DNA from: Cytophagaceae bacterium ABcell3
Lineage (GTDB): Bacteria; Bacteroidota; Bacteroidia; Cytophagales; Cytophagaceae
Assembly (NCBI GenBank): GCA_030913385.1
Contig: CP133159.1
Span: 4,815,001-4,879,000 of the forward strand
Length of the DNA: 64,000 nt
Direction: 5' to 3'
Every line of letters starts with the position of its first letter. Position 1 is the first letter of the stretch. The notes below the pieces were generated by a model, which searched no databases, had not been told where the DNA came from, and saw only the letters and a program-made list of their open reading frames with translations. This document shows, one piece after another, positions 55,401 to 64,000 of this stretch. The position numbers and the translations under genes were made by a program.

Positions 55401-57516
55401 TCGACAAAGCCTCACTAATATCTCCAAATTCCACATGGGTAATTATTGCGCCATTAGAAGTAGTAGCCATAGAGGTACAGTAAGCAGGCTCAAAAGAAAA
55501 AATATCATCAGACAATACAGTTCCAGCGGGATTCTTTATGGCAATATGGCCTCCTTCAAATCCACTAGGAACCGTAGCCAACAATTCCGATTCGGAAACA
55601 ACAGTAAAAGAAGCGGGAATATCACCAAAAAGCACCTCTTGAATAGCCCTAAATTCACCAGTAATAGTTACTTCATCTCCAGGTGCCCCACTTGAAGGAG
55701 AAAAATCAGAGATTACAGGCACATCACCTTCGTATAAAACTTCCAATGAAAAGTCTTGTGTTTCACCTCTTTGATAAATATCACAAGGAGAAACATCTTC
55801 ATCCAGTTCAGATTCCCATGTAACTACCCTCATACGGAATACAGCCCCCTCCTCAACATCTTCAGGTACTGTAAAAGATAAAGCAAGAGGAGAGCCGCCA
55901 TCTGTCTCTTCTGATTCCGCTACCAGCTCCCCTTCATCATCAAAGTCGAAATCCCGGCTCCAATCAACCCATACTTTAACCTTTCTTGCCCGATCATCAT
56001 CGCAAGAAGCCGTGACAACATTTAGGTTCAGTTCTTCATCTGGAACAATAGACAGTTTGGTATCAGTAAAATCAGAATATTTTCTACATACAGGGTCTTC
56101 CGATGCTAAACTATCTTCTCCTACCACCACCAAATCAATGCGAGCACCATCCTCTTCAGCAGCCTCCGAAACACAATAATTCCACTCAGGCTCTCCTGAA
56201 GCATCCAGCCCGTCTAAGTACTCAGGATCCGCACCAACAGGGTCAAGCCAATTTTTCAACCTTGAGTTATCAGTACCGCCCCCTTCCCAGGACCTGTTAA
56301 ACTTTCCAAAAAACTCATAGCCGTCTTGATTGTCACAGCTAGAATGTCCCCTTCTCAATTGACCTATGATACGTTGATTCTGATCAAAAAGGGGAGCGCC
56401 AAGAGACCCTGTTTCAGTAACTGTATTTCTGTCCCACTGCACTCGCCATTCATTCTCATCTGAGTCATAAACAGAGTTGTCGTCAAAAGATATTTTTTTC
56501 ACATCTCCCTGAGGGTGATGAATACTGGCTGTACTGGTAGCCAAAGAAGAGGCACGTGACCACCCGGAGTAGTAAGTGTTATAATCTTCCGGAGGTGCGG
56601 AATGCATTTCCAATAAGGCGAATCCAGAATAAGCAAAATTTGCCCTTAGCTCTGCCCCTGATATTGACTGGGCAACCGGGCTATCGTTACCATCACACTC
56701 TGCACTTTCAAAATTAAAAGCAAAAACCCACCCAGAAACAGAGCTACTGCCAATCATACAATCATTGGCTGTAAGGACCAATGGTTTTTTATCCTGAGCG
56801 GTATTGTTAACAAGTGCGCCACTACAAAAGCCACTACCGGTTACAATTAAGGCTACAGACCTCTTCTGCTTCTCCCACTCTTCACCATCCGGACAATTTA
56901 CGTCCATATTGCAATCGCCAGACTGTCCAAGCCCATATGATTTCATGATAGGCATGATATCCTCGAAGGCATGCACAACCTCACCAATGACCAGCTCACC
57001 CTGTCCAGCACTTTCTGCAGGTTCAAAATATTCAATTACCACTTCCGAACCATTTACAGGCATGGTACCCAACATACCATCAGGCTGGTTATTTTTAGAA
57101 GTAAAAGCACCTAGCACTTCAGACCGGCTAGCGTCGTATATAAAAAGCTTTCCGCCTTCAGGCAGTTTGTACCTACTAAATACCAAATTAATAGCGAAAG
57201 CCTGTTCAGAACGTATCCCAACCCTCCATATCCGATCGCCATTTCCAATATCTTCCCAAAGACCAATCTCGTCCAAACCCTTATTAAGCTCCAAAGAATG
57301 GCCAAATTGATGATATTTCCCTTTACTGTTTTTCTTAGCTTCTTCCTGTACAGCCTCTATGTCAAAAGCAGGCATAGTGACATAGGGAACTTTGTTAGTT
57401 ACTTTCAATCTATCGCTAAAGCTTAAAGGTTCACCACCTTCGCTAACCTGCCCCATAGCAGTCTCTACACAAAAGATCATGGTCAGAAGAAGTAAACAGT
57501 AAATTCGATTAATCAT
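52441..57516 (-). CDS. Giant exported pseudoprotease paralogue with repeated GEVED/TIG modules
   Basis: This 1691-residue paralogue of the neighbouring protease has a signal peptide (residues 1-22) and a trypsin-fold domain at about 200-435. All three catalytic positions are replaced: TANDC has Asp252 in place of His, YSGFALLEM has Gly298 in place of Asp, and GSLGAP has Leu372 in place of Ser. Structural Cys pairs and surrounding sequence remain conserved. Five GEVED modules and several TIG/IPT domains follow, then a type A sorting signal (YPNPFNDITNFKIATP...GTYIYKLTGED). It probably binds a ligand, substrate or matrix rather than cutting. Confidence 0.85.
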   Translation of the reverse strand: MINRIYCLLLLTMIFCVETAMGQVSEGGEPLSFSDRLKVTNKVPYVTMPAFDIEAVQEEAKKNSKGKYHQFGHSLELNKGLDEIGLWEDIGNGDRIWRVGIRSEQAFAINLVFSRYKLPEGGKLFIYDASRSEVLGAFTSKNNQPDGMLGTMPVNGSEVVIEYFEPAESAGQGELVIGEVVHAFEDIMPIMKSYGLGQSGDCNMDVNCPDGEEWEKQKRSVALIVTGSGFCSGALVNNTAQDKKPLVLTANDCMIGSSSVSGWVFAFNFESAECDGNDSPVAQSISGAELRANFAYSGFALLEMHSAPPEDYNTYYSGWSRASSLATSTASIHHPQGDVKKISFDDNSVYDSDENEWRVQWDRNTVTETGSLGAPLFDQNQRIIGQLRRGHSSCDNQDGYEFFGKFNRSWEGGGTDNSRLKNWLDPVGADPEYLDGLDASGEPEWNYCVSEAAEEDGARIDLVVVGEDSLASEDPVCRKYSDFTDTKLSIVPDEELNLNVVTASCDDDRARKVKVWVDWSRDFDFDDEGELVAESEETDGGSPLALSFTVPEDVEEGAVFRMRVVTWESELDEDVSPCDIYQRGETQDFSLEVLYEGDVPVISDFSPSSGAPGDEVTITGEFRAIQEVLFGDIPASFTVVSESELLATVPSGFEGGHIAIKNPAGTVLSDDIFSFEPAYCTSMATTSNGAIITHVEFGDISEALSSSCRRYSNNTHLVNEMEYGASQELSVSVGACDEHYNKMVKVFVDWNGDGDFEDEGEELGVSPVFSREGTFDLLVEVPNRAVTARPVRMRIICWESSGMSDLGPCDSYNWGETRDYSIQVNEFEGDVPVISSFSPENGFPGDEVTILGSFEMVNGVTFNGVEAESYEVISSEEVRAIVPNGDVYGPIAVHNPAGAGESDVDFAAGEAPVIASFSPEGGTAGTQVTIVGSFESITSVTFNGIEAASFTVVSDSEIRAVVPEGDTEGTISVGNPAGTSTSEGVFSFVPSYCTSSPNSNSGARIDSVTIGSFTNRLGDNCRGYSDFTNMPKETYKGKTLPIEVSVGACRENYTKRVRIFADWDADGSFDGPGEIVATSPPYEAEGTFSTFLTIPDQASTSRPVRLRVVCWESAGGGQVDPCGSYAFGETQDYILDVKEYTGDAPVITSISPEAGEPGTLVTLEGENFEAITSISFGGAVTPVFNVESDSRITVEVPTGASTGPVIVTNPAGSGESSVFRIENYCVSQASSSIDTKIDRVLFGTIDNESGDCPVYTDFTDHVANVYPGQVLHLQVLVNSCGSLENHALKAYIDFDQNHEFDEVAELVASGQSNQDIYNLEVTIPEDLDVTGTARMRLVCVEGAELASVSACGEYNWGETEDYSVNIVSSSEDFPQIESVSPESIASGTSVVISGSNFENVSTVYFGGVAVEIESQTSSSLSVTAPQNVTAPITVVNDMGSDSYDDFTIEEYCMSEAIQDDYSIVSVFRFDDMEYFSLGECKSYQSFVEDEPIKVRQGDDVYTYIALGSCGAERNSMAKVYIDWNGDQVFTEDEEAAFTGTMSTDDFFEGSIEVPEDAVLGETKMRIVCVKTDNPDVIQPCGRYPHGETQDYTISIDEIMSANRQISNNVSVTSYPNPFNDITNFKIATPKGQHLKLEIHNVLGELVSVVFDQQLGSGEHLYKFNGNSLPAGTYIYKLTGEDVDYVGKIVKY

Positions 57517-57744
57517 ATTTTATATATTTTAAATCCTAAATATATTAAAATGCAGGCAATTTTTAAAGATAAATTATCTGCTAAAAAAGCTTAATGCATA
57601 TAAATACAATTGAAATAAGCATTAGTAACTAAATGCTGGCCACAAAATCTACGGTCAAAAAATCTTAATAGTGTAAAAAACACAATAAATTTCGCTCCCT
57701 CCTGATAATTCAATATTTTTGAAGAGAAAAAGAAATAATAACAT

Positions 57745-59649
57745 ATGAAGAACCTATTTGTTTTTGCTACTTTAGTCTGCATGGCATTTTCATGTAATGC
57801 ACCTGAAAAGCAAGAGAAAACCCGAGATGTAGACGCCGATCTCGAAAAGATCTTAAAGGGCACTGAACCCTTAACGTTACGTTGGATAAAAGCACAAACC
57901 GAAAGTTGGTCTGACCTTTCTGTTGATCAGATTATCGCTCAAAAAACCATTAAACCAATTCTTGCACATGGAGGGTATGAGCCTTGGGCGTCTAAAAAAG
58001 CAGTTATCTGGACTAACAATGAAGAGTACACGGGGAAATTTGAAATTATAGATGTACAAAGAAACTCCCAACCACCTGCAGAACCTATAGTATATACAGG
58101 AGAGCTGAAAAAAGCAGGAAACCACATCTGGGGCGGAAACAATCTTATAGCAGATTTCTCAGACTTCAAGACGCCTGGCCTTTACAAACTAAGACTAAGG
58201 CTCAATGAAACTTACGAAACTACTGACAGCTACTATTTTCCAATTAAAGAAAACTTGTATGCCGAATTAGCTGAAAAAGCTGCGGATTGGTTTGCTTATC
58301 AAAAGTGCGGAGTAGAAGTAGAAGGCTGGTATGAAGCATGCCATTTAAATGATGCAAAACTAGAAAGCGAAGAAAAGTGCGTAACTGGCGGCTGGCACGA
58401 TGCTGGCGATTATAATAAGTGGCCAACCTATACCCCACCCCCACTTGTGGCGCTCAGCATGCTTTATGAAGAACAATACCACCACAAAGAAGAAAACAAA
58501 AAAGGACGTGAAATTCTTGATGAGTTAGCATGGGAATTATCGTTTCTATGTAAGGTGCAAAAAGATGATGGTACCTTTTATTCCATTATTTCGAAAGAAG
58601 ACAAGCCTTGGTTATGGGCAGGTGTACCTGAACTAGAAGAACAAAGAGTTGGGGTAAATTTCAATGTAGGAAATGGCGACCCTGCCAGCATCTCAAGTGG
58701 TATAAAAATAGGCGCTGCTGTATTAAAAAGTGCAATACACTTAAAACAGCATTATCCAGAACTAGCTGATTCTTCATTGAACCTGACAAAAAAAGTATAT
58801 GACAGAGCTATAGCTGTTGATTATAATACCAAAGAATATGAGCAAGACAAACAGGATTACCTAAGCATCCAATCTGCTTTACTTTCTGCAAACTTGTCAC
58901 TACTTGCCTTTGAAGAAGATGAAAAATATGAAAAAGATGCAGAAAAGCGTGCAGAGGCTATACTAAAAGCACAATCGCCAGAGGGCATTTTCTATTCTGA
59001 CTATGACCAAGAATCTAAAGCTTATTGGCCAGACATGTACCTTACAGCGCTTTATGATTATTACCATTTTACAGAAAATGATCGTTTAAAAAAATCTATA
59101 GAAGAAGCATTTATTAATTACAGCAATTTTTATGTAACACATGCAGAGAAAAGCGCTTTTGGCCATACTGGCAAATATGAAAACAACGAGTTCTCGCTTA
59201 TAATGGAAAATAAAACTGCTGGATATAATGCTTGGGCACTGGCTTTTACCTATTCACTAACAGGAGACGAAAAATATCGTGAAACGGCCGTACATAACTT
59301 TAACTGGATATTAGGTTATAACCCAGCAGACGTTTCCATGATGGCAGGTGTAGGCTTTGGCCCTGGCGCTTACCACCACAGGTACACCTCTATCCCAGGA
59401 CATGAAGACGGAATTGTGCCAGGTGGGGTGCTAAATGGTATTAAAGCTGGAACAGGAGACCTGTTGTTTCTTGGAGATGAAGGTGCTGAAAATTTTGTCA
59501 TAGGCTATTATCTTCCAAAAGACTACCCAGCCATTGACACTGACGCAAGAGGTTGGACTTATGCGTGGTGGCCAAATGAGTACCACATTCCTAACAATGC
59601 ATACTTTATAATGGCAGCCAACATGTTATCTCAAGCAGGTAAAAAGTAA
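57745..59649 (+). CDS. Glycoside hydrolase family 9 lipoprotein (endoglucanase-type)
   Basis: This 634-residue protein has a lipoprotein signal (MKNLFVFATLVCMAFSC, lipobox Cys17). A CelD_N Ig-like domain at about 75-170 is followed by the (alpha/alpha)6 GH9 domain: GGWHDAGDYNKW near 214-225 with the catalytic Asp pair, YHHRYTSIPG near 546-555, and WWPNEYHIPNNA near 612-623 with the proton-donor Glu. It hydrolyses beta-1,4-glucans such as cellulose, probably at the cell surface. No polysaccharide-utilisation locus is around it. A terminator follows. Confidence 0.92.
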   Translation: MKNLFVFATLVCMAFSCNAPEKQEKTRDVDADLEKILKGTEPLTLRWIKAQTESWSDLSVDQIIAQKTIKPILAHGGYEPWASKKAVIWTNNEEYTGKFEIIDVQRNSQPPAEPIVYTGELKKAGNHIWGGNNLIADFSDFKTPGLYKLRLRLNETYETTDSYYFPIKENLYAELAEKAADWFAYQKCGVEVEGWYEACHLNDAKLESEEKCVTGGWHDAGDYNKWPTYTPPPLVALSMLYEEQYHHKEENKKGREILDELAWELSFLCKVQKDDGTFYSIISKEDKPWLWAGVPELEEQRVGVNFNVGNGDPASISSGIKIGAAVLKSAIHLKQHYPELADSSLNLTKKVYDRAIAVDYNTKEYEQDKQDYLSIQSALLSANLSLLAFEEDEKYEKDAEKRAEAILKAQSPEGIFYSDYDQESKAYWPDMYLTALYDYYHFTENDRLKKSIEEAFINYSNFYVTHAEKSAFGHTGKYENNEFSLIMENKTAGYNAWALAFTYSLTGDEKYRETAVHNFNWILGYNPADVSMMAGVGFGPGAYHHRYTSIPGHEDGIVPGGVLNGIKAGTGDLLFLGDEGAENFVIGYYLPKDYPAIDTDARGWTYAWWPNEYHIPNNAYFIMAANMLSQAGKK

Positions 59650-59758
59650 AACATAACAAACAGCGTTAAATGGTTGAAGCATAGTCAGCCATTAACTGTT
59701 GCGGTTAAGTTTTAGTGGCTGGCACGTTGTGCTTTTGCCATATACGGAATCATCGAAA

Positions 59759-59792
59759 CAAAAAAGAGGGAAAACCAACCCTCTTTTTTTTA
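59759..59792 (+). terminator. Terminator after the GH9 gene
   Basis: AAAAGAGGG pairs with CCCTCTTTT around an eight-base loop, followed by a T-run, about 110 bases after the GH9 stop. Confidence 0.85.
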
Positions 59793-60031
59793 TCCAAAAC
59801 TATATTATAGGGCCTGCTGAAAACTCACAAGTGTTCAAGATACGCATGGCCTTACATGAAGACGCATTAAAGTACTTCAAAAAAAAGTATTGAGGCGAAG
59901 CAAAGCAACAACAAATCAGCACTTGGGGGTCGCAAAACATAGCAGCGTTATGGTTAAGACACAAATGCGAGCAAAGCGACTGGTTTGACTATTTTGCTAC
60001 CTAATAAAAAGCTCTTTTGGGTATTTCAGGT
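59793..60031. repeat. Non-coding spacer with dispersed repeat
   Basis: No gene. The block GGGCCTGCTGAAAA to GCCTTACATGAAGACG (59811-59865) is shared with 37169-37225, with slight differences, and a shorter piece (AGTCACAAGTGTGTG) recurs near 62769. Confidence 0.7.
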
Positions 60032-60922
60032 TTAATTAAATTTTTCTGTCCTTTCGAACCTCTCGAGCCCACTTTTTATATGCAGGTCTCTTTGAGGGTA
60101 TGGTATTTCAATTTGGTGTTCTTTAAACTTTTTGGCTATTGCATAATAGAGGTTACTTTTAAGCACACTAGGACTTTGCACATACATGCTTGTCCAAACC
60201 CTTAAAGTAAAGTCCAAAGAGCTATCATTGAACTTATCAAACAAGACATCGGGCGCTGGACTTTGGAGTACACCAGAGTTTTCATGAGCCACCTCAAGCA
60301 ACACACGACGGACTTTTTCTGGATCTTCCTTATAATGCACTCCAACAGGAAAATTAAACCTAGTTTTCTGGTCGCTATGGCTCCAGTTTATGACTTTAGA
60401 AGCAATAAACTCAGAGTTGGGAATGATAACTGCTATATTGTCATTAGTTATAACAGTGGTAGCCCTGGCAGCAATAGACACAACATTGCCAACAATAGCC
60501 CCAACTTCTATTCTGTCCCCTATTTTTATTGGCCTTTCAAAAAGGATAATGATACCGGAAATAAAGTTATTTGTAATATTTTGAAGGCCAAAACCAATAC
60601 CCACACCTAAAGCACCAGCAATAATGCCCAAAGCACTCATATCTATTCCTATAGAATGAATGATTACAATAAAACCTACAGTCAAAATAGAGTATTTGAC
60701 TATAGTGGCAATAGCTTGGCTAACCCCGGAGCTTATTTTATAACGAGGGAAAACCCTAAAAATCATTACCATCCGCAATCTCTCTGCAAGAAAAAAGAGG
60801 ATAACGAGAGAAAAGAAAAAATACAATATAGAGCCTACTGTAATGCTGCTTACACCAATGGTAAAAAGCTCTTTATTTATTAAATCCCCTAAAAAATCTA
60901 AAATCTTGTAAACCCAATCCAT
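60032..60922 (-). CDS. MscS-family mechanosensitive channel
   Basis: This 296-residue protein has three N-terminal transmembrane helices; the pore-lining third helix and following loop read IDMSALGIIAGALGVGIGFGLQNITNNFISG. A beta domain with ERPIKIGDRIEVGAIVGNVVSIAARATTV and an alpha/beta cytoplasmic domain follow. It releases solutes under hypo-osmotic shock. A 9-base gap separates it from the lipoprotein gene upstream, so the two probably share an operon. Confidence 0.93.
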   Translation of the reverse strand: MDWVYKILDFLGDLINKELFTIGVSSITVGSILYFFFSLVILFFLAERLRMVMIFRVFPRYKISSGVSQAIATIVKYSILTVGFIVIIHSIGIDMSALGIIAGALGVGIGFGLQNITNNFISGIIILFERPIKIGDRIEVGAIVGNVVSIAARATTVITNDNIAVIIPNSEFIASKVINWSHSDQKTRFNFPVGVHYKEDPEKVRRVLLEVAHENSGVLQSPAPDVLFDKFNDSSLDFTLRVWTSMYVQSPSVLKSNLYYAIAKKFKEHQIEIPYPQRDLHIKSGLERFERTEKFN

Positions 60923-60931
60923 TATAAGAAA

Positions 60932-61351
60932 TTAATACTTATACATTATGCGATCGTCGTATCCCTTGATAAGAAGAAAAATGCTATTGGTGTTATGGTA
61001 CTGCAGTGAAGAAATATCATATTTATAAACACCTGAACCAGTTTCTGACTTTCTGCCATCGGAGGTCTTTACCGGATATAAATAAGTCCCAGGAGGAAGG
61101 GACTTCATGTATTTGCCATCGTTAACCATGTCAAAGGCAGCCCCTGCGCCACATCCATCACATTCTAACTCAACAGAAAGAACATCTCCCTCGACAGTGG
61201 CCGTTAACACCTTTACATCAGCGTCTGCCTTCCGGCTGTCAAAATTTTTATCTATAATAACTTCTTTCACTTCATCATGAGATAATGCTTGGTTTCTTAA
61301 GCAAGCAGTAGCAATTAACAACACGAATACAAAAACAGGGACATTTTTCAT
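60932..61351 (-). CDS. Hypothetical lipoprotein
   Basis: This 139-residue protein has a lipoprotein signal (MKNVPVFVFVLLIATAC, lipobox Cys17). The mature part contains VELECDGCGAGAAFDMVNDGKYMKSLPPGTYLYPVKTSDGRKS, which looks like a small beta-sandwich. No family was recognised. It is between MscS and a DUF4230 gene on the same strand. Confidence 0.7.
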   Translation of the reverse strand: MKNVPVFVFVLLIATACLRNQALSHDEVKEVIIDKNFDSRKADADVKVLTATVEGDVLSVELECDGCGAGAAFDMVNDGKYMKSLPPGTYLYPVKTSDGRKSETGSGVYKYDISSLQYHNTNSIFLLIKGYDDRIMYKY

Positions 61352-61375
61352 AATTACCTAAACTTAAAGAAAGAT

Positions 61376-61966
61376 TTAAAGTTCATCTGACTCAAAATTC
61401 AAATAAACTTTTTTATCAGTAAAATTTTCCAAGAAAGATTTAAGCATCACTTTAGCGTGTGCTTTTGTCTGTCCAACAACATCCAATTCTTGGGCGCTTT
61501 TAGCCATTTGCTTTTCAGCCTGTCGGTAAGCCTTGTCAATCAATTTGGCTTGTTCAAAATAATGGTACTCCATATGATAAACCCTCGAACGTTGATGATC
61601 CAATTTCAAATAGCAAATTTCAGGTTCAGGCAACTGAACGTATATGGCATCAGGCATTATTCTAATACTGCTAGAATCTACCATTGCCAAGTTGACACAA
61701 CCTACGATTTCTCCACTAGCTATAAGAACTACTTTTGGATCCGGCAACCATTGCTTTATAACCTTATGTTCAACTATATCCTTCAGGTTATATTTGATAA
61801 GTTCTAGTTTACCAAGAGAAGAAATTTTCTCCACAAGTACATCATGAGAGACAACCTCTCTTTCTTCTTTATCATTTTGATGCTTTTGACCACTCCCATA
61901 AATATATACCCCCATCAAAATAACAATACCCCAGGGAAACAAGTGTAAAAGAATACGCATATTCAA
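61376..61966 (-). CDS. DUF4230 family membrane-anchored protein
   Basis: This 196-residue protein has one N-terminal transmembrane helix (residues about 6-25). The core matches DUF4230: KISSLGKLELIKYNLKDIVEHK, ASGEIVGCVNLAMVDSSSI and IYVQLPEPEICYLKLDHQRSRVY. A helical C-terminus, AKLIDKAYRQAEKQMAKSA, follows. Widespread in Bacteroidota and Firmicutes, function unknown. Confidence 0.85.
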   Translation of the reverse strand: MNMRILLHLFPWGIVILMGVYIYGSGQKHQNDKEEREVVSHDVLVEKISSLGKLELIKYNLKDIVEHKVIKQWLPDPKVVLIASGEIVGCVNLAMVDSSSIRIMPDAIYVQLPEPEICYLKLDHQRSRVYHMEYHYFEQAKLIDKAYRQAEKQMAKSAQELDVVGQTKAHAKVMLKSFLENFTDKKVYLNFESDEL

Positions 61967-62112
61967 AAGTAATATTCTAAATTAAATTAACTTATAATGC
62001 CTTCATTTTTTAATTTTACATTTTGGATGCATAATATGATGTCGTGATAATCAAACTCACTTAAATATATTGACAATCCATATCAATTAACGTAATAAAT
62101 AAACATAAAGAT

Positions 62113-62634
62113 ATGGTAGCGATCATATCCGGTACAAACAGAAAAAATAGCAACTCCTTTGAAGTAGCGGTTATTTACAAAAACTTATTAAAAGAAAAAG
62201 GTATTGAGTCAGAAATCATTTCTCTCGAAAAACTCCCTGAAGACTTTGCCTTTACAGCCCTGTATGAGCGATCAGGTTCAAATCCATTGTTTAATGACCT
62301 TACATTAAGCTTGTTTAAGGCAAAAAAAATAGTTTTTATCATTCCTGAATACAATGGATCCTTCCCAGGAATACTGAAAGCATTTATAGATGGATTCAGC
62401 TACCCTTCTCCTTTAAAAAATAAAAAATGCGCCCTGGTAGGCATTTCTACAGGTATGTCGGCAGGAACTATTGCGTTAAGTCATTTTACCGACATCCTGA
62501 ATTATCTAGGAGTACATGTATTAGCCAAAAAAATAAAGATTCCTGATGTGAGCAATGTTCTGTATAAAGAAAAGAACAAGGAACATTATTTAAATATGTT
62601 AAGCAGGCAGGTAGAAGAGTTTTTATCTTTTTAG
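62113..62634 (+). CDS. NADPH-dependent FMN reductase family protein
   Basis: This 173-residue flavodoxin-fold protein has the FMN-phosphate loop ISGTNRKNSNSFEVA near the start, then IIPEYNGSFPGILKAFIDGFSYPSPLKNKKCALVGISTG, the typical PEYN motif of NADPH-dependent FMN or azo reductases. It reduces FMN or quinones with NAD(P)H. No close functional neighbours. Confidence 0.92.
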   Translation: MVAIISGTNRKNSNSFEVAVIYKNLLKEKGIESEIISLEKLPEDFAFTALYERSGSNPLFNDLTLSLFKAKKIVFIIPEYNGSFPGILKAFIDGFSYPSPLKNKKCALVGISTGMSAGTIALSHFTDILNYLGVHVLAKKIKIPDVSNVLYKEKNKEHYLNMLSRQVEEFLSF

Positions 62635-62833
62635 GCCTTATTTCTACTTCAAAAAACTTTAGCAGTCCGCCCTATGATTTAAGTTGCAGTACATTAATAC
62701 CCCTAGTGCTAAAGCAATACCTAACACACCTCTAATCTTGGGCAGAAAACTAATTTTAATTGCTGTAAAAGTCACAAGTGTGTGTAGCCACAAGGCATAC
62801 CTTGTGCTTAACCCATAACTTTTAATAGTATAT

Positions 62834-62866
62834 AAAAAAAGCCTCTTTTGTAGAGGCTTTTTTTAT
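62834..62866. terminator. Bidirectional terminator
   Basis: AAAAAGCCTC pairs with GAGGCTTTTT around a seven-base loop, with T-runs on both strands. It serves the FMN reductase gene and the minus-strand CHU_C gene. Confidence 0.88.
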
Positions 62867-62888
62867 TGGTTATATCAAATTATATCAA

Positions 62889-64000
62889 TCATCGCATCAA
62901 CTGCACCCACCCTTTGAAGGTCTTCTCACCACAGGAAGGCTTTAAGTTATAGTAATACACACCATCAGAAAGGTTCTCACCATCCCAGCTATTGTCATAA
63001 TCTTCAGATTCATAAACTAGCTTACCCCACCTGTTATACACTTCAATTCGCGCACCCTCAAACATATCATAACCATGAGCATCTTTGATAACATAAGTAT
63101 CGTTCAAACCATCACCGTTAGGAGTAAATAGGTTTGGTAAAACTAAGTCCTGTTCAGACATAGCTACAATACCAGTTGTATCAGAACCACGACAGCCCAT
63201 GGTATCAACAGCTATTACCGTATAATATGTTATTTCCGAAGGAGTCACAGGAACCTTATTATGGAATGTAGGGTCGTCAAACAGCCTTATATCTTCATGT
63301 TCATACCAATAATATCTAAAGTCTGGGGCATGGTCACCATAAGCAGTTGCTATAATATCTGCCCTTGTACCTGCACATACCGTATCCACTGAACTTTCAA
63401 GCTCCACAACAGGAGGCTCTGTAACATAGATTTCAATCGTATCAGATAGCGCACAATTAAAGTTAAAGTCCGTAACAGTCAGTACATAAGAAAATCGCCC
63501 AGGTTCCTCAGCAATAAATGTTGGGATACTATCATCTGGTTCATGAATATAACCTATATGGCTATCCTCATTGTTCGAAGCCCAGCTAAATCCTAAGTTG
63601 CCTGACGCACCAATTACAACTACAGGGAGTTCCCTTTCTTCATCTCTACACATGTGCAGGTATGATGGGATATTTATTTCTGGCGAAACCATATTAATAC
63701 TGATGGATTCAACAGCATCACATCTACCTAAAGAGTCTACCACCCAAACATAATAAGTAATATCTCGAGTGATGTGAACTTCAGGGTTAGCTATTAAAGT
63801 ATCGTTATTCACGAAACCTACAGCCGGATCTTCAAAGAACTGAGAAGAAGACCATCTGTAACCATACTCCCCTGAGCCAGTACCATCTTCTACAAATACC
63901 TCTAGCTGAACTGTATCTCTGCTACAAGCATTCATAGAACTATTCTCTAGATAAATGCTAGGTTGAGGGCTTATAGTTACTGTAGTGGATTGTGGTACCG
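62889..64000 (-). CDS. CHU_C (T9SS type B) exported protein, 5' part beyond the window
   Basis: The reading frame is open to the right edge (residues before the internal Met at 63935 read PQPSIYLENSSM), so the true start lies outside. The visible 370 residues comprise PKD/Ig-like repeats (VNNDTLIANPEVHITRDITYYVWVVD and two more) and a CHU_C domain: LPNLFTPNGDGLNDTYVI, IEVYNRWGKLVYESEDY, LSDGVYYYNL. It is a surface adhesin or matrix-type protein exported by the type IX system. It resembles the C-terminus of the gene at 43053. Confidence 0.87.
   Translation of the reverse strand, partial: VPQSTTVTISPQPSIYLENSSMNACSRDTVQLEVFVEDGTGSGEYGYRWSSSQFFEDPAVGFVNNDTLIANPEVHITRDITYYVWVVDSLGRCDAVESISINMVSPEINIPSYLHMCRDEERELPVVVIGASGNLGFSWASNNEDSHIGYIHEPDDSIPTFIAEEPGRFSYVLTVTDFNFNCALSDTIEIYVTEPPVVELESSVDTVCAGTRADIIATAYGDHAPDFRYYWYEHEDIRLFDDPTFHNKVPVTPSEITYYTVIAVDTMGCRGSDTTGIVAMSEQDLVLPNLFTPNGDGLNDTYVIKDAHGYDMFEGARIEVYNRWGKLVYESEDYDNSWDGENLSDGVYYYNLKPSCGEKTFKGWVQLMR

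Overview
The window looks like a chromosome segment of a marine-type Bacteroidota, probably Cytophagales. Evidence: type IX secretion sorting domains (both CHU_C and Por-type), gliding-associated C-termini, a one-polypeptide SdhC, RpoN beside a PAP2-like protein, and TAnnTTTG-type -7 boxes. It splits into an accessory left half (1-31 kb) and an ordinary core right half (31.3-64 kb).

Left half, 1-28.3 kb: an integron-like cassette array. Twenty-one attC-like imperfect palindromes (about 128-137 bp, one of 58 bp) run from the left edge to a tyrosine recombinase gene at 26865-28343. Each starts with an AAC box and ends with a GTT box. The sequence after one palindrome is complementary to the sequence before the next in every cassette, over 7-10 bases. 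This is what the cassette rule predicts, because the two outer boxes of one cassette meet in its circular form. All cargo genes except the IS91-like cargo lie on the minus strand with their 3' ends against a palindrome. The recombinase is on the same strand, upstream of cassette 1, as in reversed integrons. It lacks the insertion typical of IntI and carries a roughly 190-residue N-terminal extension, so the platform appears non-canonical.

Cassettes from the recombinase leftwards: c1 gene-less repeat; c2 tRNA-like RNA, terminator and nuclease-like gene; c3 nucleotide cyclase-like, ParB-like and D12 adenine methylase operon; c4 SDR; c5 secreted protein, whose palindrome is split by a group II intron; c6 gene-less; c7 and c8 gene-less repeats; c9 TetR plus DUF1348; c10 membrane-anchored protein; c11 secreted protein; c12 gene-less repeat; c13 secreted protein; c14 membrane protein; c15-c17 three gene-less repeats in tandem; c18 Abi_C-like; c19 lipoprotein; c20 IS91-like element; c21 four-gene restriction-modification/OLD-like operon. 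Seven near-identical gene-less cassettes are scattered among the coding ones. Several cassettes look like anti-phage functions.

28.4-31.3 kb is a transition: a zinc-ribbon gene divergent from the recombinase, a 294-base tandem duplication, a DinD-like gene and tRNA-Arg.

Right half: outer-membrane protein, crotonase, PAP2-like protein, RpoN, AsnS, TapB/DUF3108-like protein, BioB, SppA, FolK, FabD, a CHU_C adhesin, sdhCAB, two large T9SS-exported Lys-C-like proteins (one with all three catalytic residues replaced), a GH9 cellulase lipoprotein, MscS, a lipoprotein, DUF4230, an FMN reductase and the 3' part of another CHU_C protein that runs off the right edge. No database searches were possible; family names come from motif recognition.
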